A DNA stretch of 6,080 bases from Bacteroidota bacterium (GTDB lineage Bacteria; Bacteroidota; Ignavibacteria; Ignavibacteriales; Ignavibacteriaceae). The notes under the pieces were generated by a model. The model worked only from the letters and a program-made list of their open reading frames with translations. It searched no databases and had not been told where the DNA came from. Where the stretch lies: the NCBI GenBank assembly GCA_022567875.1, contig JADFGB010000080.1:1-6080 (forward strand), in the 5' to 3' direction. This document shows positions 1-6,080 of the stretch, one piece after another; position 1 is the first letter of the stretch, and each line of letters starts with the position of its first letter. Both the position numbers and the translations under genes were made by a program.

Positions 1-411
1 GAATTAATGCTGCAATTAGGACTCTTTGATAACAAACCACACACACGCGAAATAATCTACAGCTTTATGAGACTCCGTGCATTAAGGGTTGACGTTGATA
101 TAAACCTTGCTTTGGGAAATTATTCAATTAACGATGCAGGTAAATATTTAGAATCTATAGTTCCAATGGATAAAGCAACAGCATACGCCGAAGCAATGTT
201 TTTTGCTTTGGGTCCAGGGCAAGCTATTACATATCAAATAGGAAAAATTCAAATATTAAAATTAATTAGCGATGCAAAAGTAAAAATGGGCGATAAATTT
301 AATCTTAAAGATTTTCACGACTATATGATGCTAAACGGAAACGTGCCGATTTCTCTTCAGAGGTGGGAATATCTGGGGATGAATGATGAGATAAAAATAT
401 TATGGGATTAA
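1..411 (+). CDS. DUF885 family protein, C-terminal part (5' end outside window)
   Basis: This frame is open to the first base of the window, so the Met at base 7 is probably internal and the visible 136 residues are only the C-terminal tail of a protein that normally exceeds 500 residues. The match to DUF885 is by recognised pattern. An RLRALRVDVDINLAL segment (about residues 24-38) corresponds to the family's 'RA.RLVVDtGiH' helix. PGQAITYQIGK (72-82) is the very conserved 'PGQAlsYkiG' block. A 'G..F.L..FHD' block (97-107) and a 'G.VPI' segment follow near the end. DUF885 proteins are thought to be metal-dependent peptidases with an HExxPGH-type zinc motif, but that part lies upstream and cannot be checked. 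The gene ends 126 bases before the DPP IV-like gene on the same strand. Family assignment is fairly secure; substrate and export are unknown. Confidence 0.85.
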   Translation, partial: ELMLQLGLFDNKPHTREIIYSFMRLRALRVDVDINLALGNYSINDAGKYLESIVPMDKATAYAEAMFFALGPGQAITYQIGKIQILKLISDAKVKMGDKFNLKDFHDYMMLNGNVPISLQRWEYLGMNDEIKILWD

Positions 412-537
412 AATAATATTATTCCTAACAAGAGAAACGAAGTACCGGAATTTCATTTTACGTGTTTATAAAGGGGATGCTGTGACAAGCACTGAATGAC
501 AAAAGAAGTTTTTGATAATTAAATTTTTGGAGCAATT

Positions 538-2724
538 ATGACAGTAAAAAAGTTTTTCCTTTTCTGCATTAGTATTAGTTTTATAAACATATTAATTATT
601 CCTCAAACCAAACAACCACTTACTCTTAAAGAAATTTTTGCTTCCGATGATTTAAGAACGACACCTGTTCAAAACATTGAATGGCAGCCGGACAGTAAGG
701 CATTTACTTTTACAAAAAAAAATAGTGAAACCGGTTTTTCTGATATTTACAAACATGATGTAATATCCGGAATAAATTCAGTTTTAATCAAAGGAGACGA
801 ACTAGTTTATAATTCAAAAAGAATAAAGATGAGTAAATACAGTTGGACAAAAGATGGAAATTTTTTGCTTATCGAAGGACCGATAAAATCAATTTGGCGG
901 CACTCAACACAAGCTCCTTTTTACTTATTAAATGTTACAACAAAAAAAATAATTGCATTAGCTAATAACAATAGCCACTTAAGAAATGTTAAACTTTCTC
1001 CCAACGGAAAGCTCGTCGGCTTTGTTAGGAACCATAACATATACGTTGTTGACTTATCAACAGGAAAAGAAAAAGCTGTAACAACAAACGGTACAAATAA
1101 TATTCTAAACGGTGAATTCGACTGGGTTTATGAAGAAGAGTTCGGTTTGGCTGATGCTTGGCGATGGTCACCAGACAGCAAAAAAATAGCCTTCTGGCAG
1201 CTCGATCAAACAAGGGTAAAAGAATTTCATTTAATTAACGAGATGTATCCCTACAACAAAGTTTTCAATTTAAAATATCCTAAAGTAGGTGAGCAAAATG
1301 CAATCGTTAAAATTGGAGTTGCCGATTTAGATGCAAGCAAAACTAATTGGATTGATATTGGCAGCAATGACGATATTTATATCCCTAGAATTTTCTGGAC
1401 TAACTCATCTTCAAAACTTGCCGTTTTAAGATTAAACAGACACCAAAATTTTTTGGAATTGCTGATGGCAAATACAAAAAATGGAAAAACAAAAGTAATC
1501 ATAACGGATTCAGACCCTGCGTGGATTGACGTAAGACACGATGTTTTGTTTTTAAAAAGCAAGGATCAAATAATTTGGTCTTCTGAAAAAAGCGGATTTA
1601 AACACGCTTATGTTTACGATTATAACGGAAATCTTCTCAATCAAATTACAAAAGGTAATTGGGAGATAACCGAAGTTGTGAATGTAGATGAAAAAAATAA
1701 TTGGCTTTACTTTTACGGTAAAAAAGATTCTCCAATTCAGCAAAACCTTTACAGAGCTAAATTGGACGGAACAAAAATGGAAAGCATTTCAAAAAAAAAC
1801 GGATGGCATAACGGATTTTTCTCACCCAATCATCAATATTTTATTGACTACTATTCAAATGCTTCAACACCTACAAAAACTATATTGAACAATGCAGACG
1901 GTTCCATTGTAAGAGTACTAAATGACGGTGAAATACCGGCTTTAAAAAAACATAACATGGTCTATACACAATTTGTAAAATTTAATACTACAGATGGAAC
2001 CGAATTAAACGGGTATTTTATAAAACCTTATAATTTTAACCCAAATAAGAAATACCCTGTTTTAGTTTACGGTTATGGTGGTCCTGGCTCTCAGGTGGTA
2101 GTTGACAGATGGGGTGGTTACAGAACTTACTGGCATCAGTATATGACTGAACAAGGTTACATTATTTTTTGTGTAGATAACCGTGGAACCGGTGGAAGAG
2201 GAAAAGTTTTTAAGAATTTATCATACGGGGACTTGAGCAAATGGTCTGTTCACGACCAAATAGAAGGCGCAAAATATCTTGCAAAGCTGCCTTACGTAAA
2301 TAAAAGACGTATAGGTTTTTGGGGGTGGAGCGGCGGTGGTTATTTAACTATTGCAATGTTAACAAGAGGTGCAGATTATTTTAAGTCTGGTGTTGCCGTA
2401 GCTCCTGTAACAGATTTTAAATTGTACGATGCAATCTGGACAGAAAGATATATGGGCTTAGAAAATGAAAATATTGAAGGATATAAAAATGCTAACCTTA
2501 ATAATACAGCAGACGGTTTAAAAGGTGATTTGCTAATAATTCACGGTTCCGGTGATGACAATGTTCATTATCAAAATTCGTTACAATTTATAAACAGATG
2601 TATTTTATTAAACAAAAAGATTGATCTTTTTATTTATCCTAACAGAGCACACAGCATTTCGGGTGGAAATACAAGACTACATTTGTTTACAAAAATTACT
2701 GATTATTTTTTGAAGAATTTGTAA
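538..2724 (+). CDS. S9 family prolyl-type serine peptidase, DPP IV-like (S9B)
   Basis: A complete 728-residue exported dipeptidyl-peptidase that would release N-terminal dipeptides, typically after proline or alanine, from peptides in the periplasm. A basic start and hydrophobic stretch (about 4-21) form a signal peptide or anchor. Residues of roughly 40-460 are the DPP IV beta-propeller. It contains DWVYEEEF (195-202), whose E200/E201 correspond to the Glu pair that binds the substrate amino terminus. The alpha/beta-hydrolase domain follows: YGGPGSQ (513-519, Y513 = oxyanion tyrosine), GWSGGGY (596-602, nucleophile S598), HGSGDDNVH (669-677, D673) and AHS (704-706, H705). Triad spacing of 75 and 32 residues is close to human DPP4. 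The serine motif has Gly where animal enzymes have Tyr (GWSYGGY), as in many bacterial relatives. The start is supported by GGAG at 529-532, five bases before the ATG. The gene appears intact; exact specificity is inferred. Confidence 0.95.
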   Translation: MTVKKFFLFCISISFINILIIPQTKQPLTLKEIFASDDLRTTPVQNIEWQPDSKAFTFTKKNSETGFSDIYKHDVISGINSVLIKGDELVYNSKRIKMSKYSWTKDGNFLLIEGPIKSIWRHSTQAPFYLLNVTTKKIIALANNNSHLRNVKLSPNGKLVGFVRNHNIYVVDLSTGKEKAVTTNGTNNILNGEFDWVYEEEFGLADAWRWSPDSKKIAFWQLDQTRVKEFHLINEMYPYNKVFNLKYPKVGEQNAIVKIGVADLDASKTNWIDIGSNDDIYIPRIFWTNSSSKLAVLRLNRHQNFLELLMANTKNGKTKVIITDSDPAWIDVRHDVLFLKSKDQIIWSSEKSGFKHAYVYDYNGNLLNQITKGNWEITEVVNVDEKNNWLYFYGKKDSPIQQNLYRAKLDGTKMESISKKNGWHNGFFSPNHQYFIDYYSNASTPTKTILNNADGSIVRVLNDGEIPALKKHNMVYTQFVKFNTTDGTELNGYFIKPYNFNPNKKYPVLVYGYGGPGSQVVVDRWGGYRTYWHQYMTEQGYIIFCVDNRGTGGRGKVFKNLSYGDLSKWSVHDQIEGAKYLAKLPYVNKRRIGFWGWSGGGYLTIAMLTRGADYFKSGVAVAPVTDFKLYDAIWTERYMGLENENIEGYKNANLNNTADGLKGDLLIIHGSGDDNVHYQNSLQFINRCILLNKKIDLFIYPNRAHSISGGNTRLHLFTKITDYFLKNL

Positions 2725-2798
2725 AATACATTGTTAATTTTTAAGTTGAAGAATTAAAAAGATTGGGTATGTTTTATAGTTTTTTAATTAAGAAATAA

Positions 2799-2831
2799 AA
2801 CTCCGTGAATAGTAGACACAATCACGGAGTT
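2799..2831 (-). terminator. Rho-independent terminator of the RRM gene
   Basis: A perfect 10-bp inverted repeat (arms 2799-2808 and 2822-2831, AACTCCGTGA / TCACGGAGTT) encloses a 13-base loop. On the minus strand it begins a few bases after the RRM stop codon and is followed by TTTTATTTCTT, a good U-rich tract. On the plus strand the downstream tract is poor, so it chiefly serves the minus-strand gene, although it could also stop transcripts from the convergent peptidase gene. Confidence 0.85.
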
Positions 2832-2836
2832 AAAGT

Positions 2837-3109
2837 TTATCTACGTCTGCCGCCACCTCGTTTATCCCTTTGTGGCCTGGCTTCGTTTACAACTATCATT
2901 TTTCCCTTAAGATCGGAAGTATTTAATTCTTTCATAGCAGTCGTTGCTTCAGTATTATTCATCATTTCCAAAAATCCGAATCCTTTAGATTGCTGTGAGA
3001 ACATATCTCTAATAACTTTACAGTTTTTCACTTTACCGTATTTTGCAAAAGCATCTTCAAGATCTTGATCGCTTACTTCAGGTGAAAGATTTCCAACATA
3101 AATATTCAT
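2837..3109 (-). CDS. RNA-binding protein, single RRM domain with Arg/Gly tail
   Basis: A 90-residue protein consisting of one RNA-recognition motif and a short basic tail. RNP2 is IYVGNL (residues 3-8) and RNP1 is KGFGFLEM (42-49), which retain the aromatic residues that stack on RNA bases (Y4, F44, F46). The tail RPQRDKRGGGRRR (78-90) should add non-specific RNA affinity. This is the compact architecture of the cyanobacterial Rbp and Bacteroidota RRM proteins, which are often linked to cold or RNA-stability responses; that role is family knowledge only. I chose the ATG at 3109 over the in-frame ATG at 3133 for two reasons. AAGGAG sits five bases upstream of it (3115-3120), the best ribosome site in the window, and the domain begins at once with MNIYVGNL. 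The gene is convergent with the peptidase, divergent from the porV-like gene, and has its own terminator, so it is probably monocistronic. Confidence 0.95.
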   Translation of the reverse strand: MNIYVGNLSPEVSDQDLEDAFAKYGKVKNCKVIRDMFSQQSKGFGFLEMMNNTEATTAMKELNTSDLKGKMIVVNEARPQRDKRGGGRRR

Positions 3110-3439
3110 ATTAACTCCTTTGGTATATAACATTATTTTTTATAATACTTAACCTAATCGAAGAGAAGACAAAAGCTCAATAATTAGGGGGAAATTATGA
3201 GAGGTTTTAATTTAAATTTCTATTACGTAATATTTAAAGATAAACATAATATAATTTATGTTCAATTAGACTAAAAATATTTTCTTTGCAATTTTTATTA
3301 ACTGTTATATTTATAATTTGTTGGATTGAACCTGCGTTTATTATCACCCTATTTATCGCCTTGACATTATCTAACAAATTGGTAATCTTTTCTTACTTGT
3401 TTTTGATTAAATTAACTTTATTCTATTGGATATTAATTA
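3110..3439. promoter_or_regulatory. Divergent intergenic region with putative promoters
   Basis: About 330 AT-rich bases separate the minus-strand RRM gene from the plus-strand porV-like gene, so both should have promoters here. For the RRM gene, minus-strand TTGTCT (3167-3172) and TATTAT (3142-3147) are separated by 19 bases and would give a short leader. For the plus strand, a perfect TTGACA lies at 3361-3366, with TAATCT 16 bases on (3383-3388), about 50 bases before the porV-like start. Neither pair is compelling: AT-rich DNA yields such hexamers by chance, and Bacteroidota-type sigma factors often use other elements. I see no riboswitch, tRNA or strong hairpin. A tiny ORF at 3197-3274 is listed separately. 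Confidence 0.3.
3197..3274 (+). CDS. Possible 25-residue small ORF (doubtful)
   Basis: ATG at 3197 opens a 25-codon frame (MRGFNLNFYYVIFKDKHNII..., ending at a TAA). AGGGGG (3186-3191) lies five bases upstream, a better-placed purine-rich ribosome site than those of the porV-like or desaturase genes. The peptide is rich in aromatic and aliphatic residues, with one charged KDK patch, and resembles no family I know. It could be a leader peptide for the downstream gene, but the start codon is 165 bases away and no attenuator hairpin is visible. Chance in AT-rich DNA is the simpler reading. Confidence 0.2.
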   Translation: MRGFNLNFYYVIFKDKHNIIYVQLD

Positions 3440-4477
3440 ATGTTAAAAAAATACTTACTGATATTTTCAATCTTTTTTATAACCCCTTCCTCAATTAATG
3501 CTCAAACTACAATAAGTAAATTCGCAGGTGAATTTCTTGCAATAGGTGTAGGAGGAAGAGCTATGGGGCTTGGTGGGGCTTATACAGCACTTGCAAATGA
3601 TGTTACGGCAGGTTATTACAATCCCGCAGGACTTATACATTTAAACTACCCACAAATTTCAATTATGCACGACGAACGTTTCGGCAATCTTGTTAATTAC
3701 GATTACGCAGCAGTTGCTATCCCTTATGGAACGGATATGAGTTTTGGATTAAGCATTATGAGACTTGGTGTAGACGGTATTCCAGATACAAGGAATGCTT
3801 TAATAGATGCAAATGGTGACGGTATACTTGACATCACTCAGGACAGGCTTGATTACAACAGGATTACAGAGTTCAGCAACCAGGACTGGGCTATTTATTT
3901 ATCATTTGCAAAAAGACATACATCAAATTTTTCCTACGGTGCAAGTGTTAAAATAATTAGAAGATCTTTGGCAGAATTCAGTGCAACGGGAATTGGATTT
4001 GATATCGGTGCTCAATATTCACCTACTGAAAACATTTTTCTTGGAGCAACTATCCAGGATGTAACAACAACACTTATTGCCTGGAATACAGGTAGGAATG
4101 AATTGATTTCTCCAACAGTAAAAATTGGAGGCGGTTACAGATTTGAATTTTTCGGCGGAACACTTACACCGGTTTTGGATATTGACATCAGGTTCGAAGG
4201 AAGAAATTTTGCATCAAATTTTAATTTAGGACCTATCAGCGCTGACTTGCACGAAGGTCTTGAATATAATTATAAAAACATTTTTGCAATCAGAGCCGGC
4301 TATAATGACATTAAACAATTTACAATAGGCGCAGGAATAAAACTTCCGAAGCTTTCAATTGATTATTCTTTTGCAAGATTTAATGATTCACAAGACGCAC
4401 GCCTTCCTGATACCCATAGAATTTCACTCACTTTAACATTGGAAGAACTAAAATTTTTAAGAGATGGTATAAAATAA
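3440..4477 (+). CDS. PorV/PorQ family outer-membrane beta-barrel protein
   Basis: A complete 345-residue exported protein. Residues 1-21 are a signal peptide (basic start, hydrophobic core, cleavage after INA). The mature start AGEFLAIGVGGRAMGLGGAY (29-48), followed by TALANDVTAGYYNPAG, is the hallmark of the PorV/PorQ (UPF0164) family of FadL-like outer-membrane barrels. The rest alternates hydrophobic and polar residues as beta-strands, ending in HRISLTLTL (326-334). In Bacteroidota, PorV carries type IX secretion cargo to the sortase; most paralogues, probably including this one, have no assigned job. Two unusual points are a calcium-loop-like insertion, DANGDGILD (123-131), and about eleven residues after the last likely strand. 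The ATG is supported by the signal peptide, since there is only a weak GGA upstream. The next gene starts 9 bases after its stop. Family certain; role in type IX secretion unproven. Confidence 0.92.
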   Translation: MLKKYLLIFSIFFITPSSINAQTTISKFAGEFLAIGVGGRAMGLGGAYTALANDVTAGYYNPAGLIHLNYPQISIMHDERFGNLVNYDYAAVAIPYGTDMSFGLSIMRLGVDGIPDTRNALIDANGDGILDITQDRLDYNRITEFSNQDWAIYLSFAKRHTSNFSYGASVKIIRRSLAEFSATGIGFDIGAQYSPTENIFLGATIQDVTTTLIAWNTGRNELISPTVKIGGGYRFEFFGGTLTPVLDIDIRFEGRNFASNFNLGPISADLHEGLEYNYKNIFAIRAGYNDIKQFTIGAGIKLPKLSIDYSFARFNDSQDARLPDTHRISLTLTLEELKFLRDGIK

Positions 4478-4486
4478 TTTAACTCT

Positions 4487-5272
4487 ATGTTATATCTTCA
4501 AGTAGAAATATGGGAACCTTTTATTGCAATTTTTCTGATTACTATTTTCCTAATTTGGGAATCATTTACTCCATTCTTTAAACCACCAAAAGAAAGAACA
4601 GCACATGGTGTAAAAAATATTATTGTTGCGTCAATCAATGCTTTTGTAATCGTAATTTTATTTTCAGGAATTACATTAATTGTTTCTAATTATACAGAGA
4701 TAAATAATTTTGGTTTTGTCCATTTGTTTAATTTAAGCGAAATACAATATTCTATCATGGCTTTTATTATTATGGATATGTGGAATTATACATGGCACAG
4801 GATAAATCACAAAGTTCCTTTTCTTTGGCGTTTTCACAAAATGCACCACAGCGATCCTAATATGGATGCAACAACATCAGTAAGATTTCACTTTGGGGAA
4901 ATAATTATTTCATCAACTTTACGATTAGCAGTAATCTTCTTGGTGGGCATTCCAATTTGGGTTTTAATTTTTTACGATACAACTCTTTTAATTTGCACTA
5001 TCTTCCATCACTCCAACATTCAACTACCTAATAAAGTTGATACGTTTATTCGTACCGTAATTGTATCTCCGAATATGCATAAAGTACACCACTCCAGGAT
5101 TAAAATTGAAACTGATTCTAACTATTCAAGTTTCTTAACAATCTGGGATAGGATATTCGGCAGCTTCAGATTAAAGGATGATTACAGTGAAATAAATTTT
5201 GGGTTGGACAATTATGACAGCGATGAAAAACAGTCTTTAATAGGACTTATAAAAACACCCCTTACAAAATAA
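4487..5272 (+). CDS. Sterol desaturase / fatty acid hydroxylase superfamily protein
   Basis: A complete 261-residue integral membrane protein of the di-iron hydroxylase/desaturase superfamily. Hydrophobic segments lie at about 9-30, 45-67, 88-100 and 140-170. The histidine clusters that bind the iron pair are all present: HRINH (104-108), HKMHH (117-121), HHSNIQLP (174-181) and HKVHH (198-202). The family's typical D-SNYSS-FLTIWDRIFGSF block follows (210-227). Members use O2 to hydroxylate or desaturate lipids, sterols or carotenoids; the substrate cannot be told from sequence. The gene starts 9 bases after the porV-like stop with no clear ribosome site, which suggests one transcript and perhaps coupled translation. 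A strong hairpin follows 28 bases after its stop. No motif is missing and length is normal. Confidence 0.93.
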   Translation: MLYLQVEIWEPFIAIFLITIFLIWESFTPFFKPPKERTAHGVKNIIVASINAFVIVILFSGITLIVSNYTEINNFGFVHLFNLSEIQYSIMAFIIMDMWNYTWHRINHKVPFLWRFHKMHHSDPNMDATTSVRFHFGEIIISSTLRLAVIFLVGIPIWVLIFYDTTLLICTIFHHSNIQLPNKVDTFIRTVIVSPNMHKVHHSRIKIETDSNYSSFLTIWDRIFGSFRLKDDYSEINFGLDNYDSDEKQSLIGLIKTPLTK

Positions 5273-5300
5273 AAGAGTAGTGAGCATAATCTTTAAAGAC

Positions 5301-5336
5301 AGAAACCCAATCAGGTATTTGCCAGATTGGGTTTCT
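5301..5336. terminator. Bidirectional terminator between convergent genes
   Basis: A perfect 12-bp inverted repeat (AGAAACCCAATC at 5301-5312, GATTGGGTTTCT at 5325-5336) surrounds a 12-base interval in which GG/CC can add two more pairs. It lies 28 bases after the desaturase stop and 24 bases beyond the lipoprotein stop on the other strand. A and T residues at the arm bases give a U-rich end in both directions, so it can end both convergent transcripts, though neither T tract is long. Confidence 0.8.
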
Positions 5337-5360
5337 TAAAATAAAATCTTTGAGTTTTAT

Positions 5361-5849
5361 TTAAGATTTTTTCAACAGCTTTTCAATTTCAGCTTTAAAT
5401 ACTGATTTTTCATGATAACCTATAAAAGTGTTAACAATATTACCTTCTTGGTCAATAACAAAAGCAGTTGGTATAGCCTGAATATCACCGTAATCACTAA
5501 CAACTTCCTTAGTTCCGAACAATATGGGATAATTTATTTTATATTCTTTCATAAAAGGAACAACTTCATTTTTTGTACCTGTATCAAGCGATATGCCAAG
5601 AATTGTTAAATCATCTTTATATTCTTTTTGAAGTTCAACAAAATCAGGAATTTCTTCTCTACACGGAGGGCACCATGTTGCCCAAAAATCAATGATTACA
5701 ATTTTTCCTTTATAATCTGATAATTTTACTTTTTTCCCCTCTGTATTTACCAATTCAAAATCGGGAGCTTTAACTGCATCATCTTTAATTTTATTAACTA
5801 CGGGTTCACTTTTTTTAATTGGTACTGATTCCTTTGCTTTATTCCCACA
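5361..5849 (-). CDS. TlpA-like thiol-disulfide oxidoreductase lipoprotein, signal peptide missing
   Basis: A thioredoxin-fold protein of the TlpA/ResA group, which reduces or oxidises disulfides in the periplasm, for example during cytochrome c maturation. Counting from the Cys at 5847-5849, it has CGNK (1-4), a Lys/Pro/Val-rich linker to about residue 27, APDFEL (28-33), LSDYKGK (43-49), FWATWCPPC (55-63, active-site C60 and C63) and IPTAFVID with cis-Pro127. It totals 162 residues. The frame can also start at TTG 5751-5753, but that would remove the conserved APDFEL strand. CGNK followed by a linker is what a mature lipoprotein looks like after its lipobox, so a signal peptide should lie just upstream. 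Instead a stop occurs at 5853-5855 and no start codon is available. The gene is therefore broken at about 5850, either by a real insertion or by misassembly. The thioredoxin core is intact. Confidence 0.88.
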   Translation of the reverse strand, partial: CGNKAKESVPIKKSEPVVNKIKDDAVKAPDFELVNTEGKKVKLSDYKGKIVIIDFWATWCPPCREEIPDFVELQKEYKDDLTILGISLDTGTKNEVVPFMKEYKINYPILFGTKEVVSDYGDIQAIPTAFVIDQEGNIVNTFIGYHEKSVFKAEIEKLLKKS

Positions 5850-5855
5850 GACTCA
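5845..5855. other. Abrupt sequence junction: contig chimera or insertion point
   Basis: To the left, the minus-strand lipoprotein frame is coherent up to its Cys codon (5847-5849). To the right, the same frame meets a stop at once (5853-5855), base composition jumps, and a plus-strand ORF of phage-like character begins. No inverted repeat, target duplication or integrase site is visible at the boundary, which argues slightly for a misassembled or chimeric contig end over a tidy transposition. Confidence 0.65.
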
Positions 5856-6080
5856 CACTACACGCCTGAGATTAACATCCGATACTGAGGCGGGAAACAT
5901 TGCCGATGCTATCATAGAACGTTATGAATTAGACGCAGATTTGGGGTCTGTCATTGTTCCAATGAATGTGGGGCAGGAAGTGTTTGATTTCATCAATGTA
6001 ACCGATGCAAGGCAAGGCGATTCAAGGAAGGGTAATGTCAGGTATATCAGACGAGATGTAGAAATCCCCCAACGAAGGGG
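5851..6080 (+). CDS. Phage-structural-protein-like fragment, open at both ends
   Basis: Frame 1 on the plus strand is open from the junction near 5850 to the window end, about 76 codons with no stop; both the start and the end of the gene are missing. The visible protein includes RLRLTSDTEAGNIADAII, then GSVIVPMNVGQEVFDFINV, TDARQGDSRKG and VRYIRRDVEI. The 'VPMNVGQEVFDFINVTDAR' stretch resembles segments I associate with phage tail or baseplate-type proteins, in which a domain boundary is marked by 'D.V.VTD.R'; this is recall of a pattern, not a search. The segment is about 44% G+C against about 30% in the adjacent lipoprotein linker, and its codon use (ggg, gcg, cgc, gtc) differs from the rest of the window. 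The true left limit could vary by a few bases. Coding sense is fairly clear; the family is tentative. Confidence 0.55.

Noticed and set aside
412..537. Possible promoter or remnant gene between the DUF885 and peptidase genes
   Set aside because: TATAAA occurs at 467-472 but without a matching -35, and the short frames are broken by stops. Only the GGAG at 529-532 can be supported.
1025..1888. Several 61-66-codon frames inside the peptidase gene on both strands
   Set aside because: They lie inside a complete, motif-verified gene and show no family features; they are shadows.
2805..3068. 87-codon plus-strand frame opposite the RRM gene
   Set aside because: It is antisense to an RRM with both RNP motifs intact, and starts inside the terminator hairpin.
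3110..3133. Eight-residue N-terminal extension of the RRM protein from ATG 3133
   Set aside because: The AAGGAG site falls inside this extension and is placed correctly for the ATG at 3109, where the RRM fold starts immediately.
3286..3498. Open frame of 70 codons starting with TTG, strongly hydrophobic
   Set aside because: It lacks an ATG and a ribosome site and overlaps the signal-peptide start of the well-supported PorV-like gene in another frame. Its hydrophobicity follows from the T-rich DNA.
5343..5370. Inverted repeat AAAATCTT / AAGATTTT around the lipoprotein stop codon
   Set aside because: All but one pair in the short arms are A-T, and it overlaps coding sequence. The neighbouring 12-bp G+C-containing hairpin is a far better terminator.
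5751..5753. TTG as the true start of the TlpA-like gene
   Set aside because: Starting here removes APDFEL and the lipoprotein linker, which are coherent in the same frame up to the Cys at 5847-5849. No ribosome site precedes the TTG.

Overview
The window is an AT-rich (roughly one-third G+C) bacterial stretch with six recognisable genes, plus a foreign-looking segment at its right end. Gene content points to the Bacteroidota/Chlorobiota/Ignavibacteriota superphylum, and an Ignavibacteria-like organism seems most likely. The evidence is a PorV/PorQ-type outer-membrane protein, an S9B dipeptidyl-peptidase with a signal peptide, a single-RRM Arg/Gly-tailed RNA-binding protein, a TlpA-like thioredoxin lipoprotein, and weak Shine-Dalgarno sites on most genes. 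The lineage is inferred from these families and not from any marker gene.

Layout. 1-411 (+) is the C-terminal end of a DUF885-family protein cut by the window start. 538-2724 (+) is a complete DPP IV-like exported serine peptidase with a full Ser-Asp-His triad and the substrate-anchoring Glu pair. 2837-3109 (-) is a 90-residue RRM protein, followed on its own strand by a strong hairpin (2799-2831). 3110-3439 is a divergent intergenic region with possible promoters and one tiny, doubtful ORF. 3440-4477 (+) is a PorV/PorQ-family outer-membrane beta-barrel, and 4487-5272 (+) is a sterol-desaturase/fatty-acid-hydroxylase-superfamily membrane enzyme. These two are 9 bases apart and probably form an operon. 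5301-5336 is a long hairpin between convergent genes. 5361-5849 (-) is a TlpA-like thiol-disulfide lipoprotein that breaks off exactly at its lipobox cysteine.

At about 5850 the sequence changes abruptly. The lipoprotein frame stops two codons upstream of its CGNK start without any signal peptide. G+C rises from about 30% to about 44%, and the coding sense switches to the + strand in an ORF that runs off the window and resembles phage structural or tail proteins. This is either a chimeric contig end or a real insertion into the lipoprotein gene.

Most genes belong to the cell envelope: peptide trimming in the periplasm (DUF885, DPP IV-like), an outer-membrane barrel, lipid modification and thiol redox. 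Apart from the junction, the region looks like ordinary chromosome. I found no rRNA, tRNA, CRISPR array or insertion sequence, and no convincing undescribed system.
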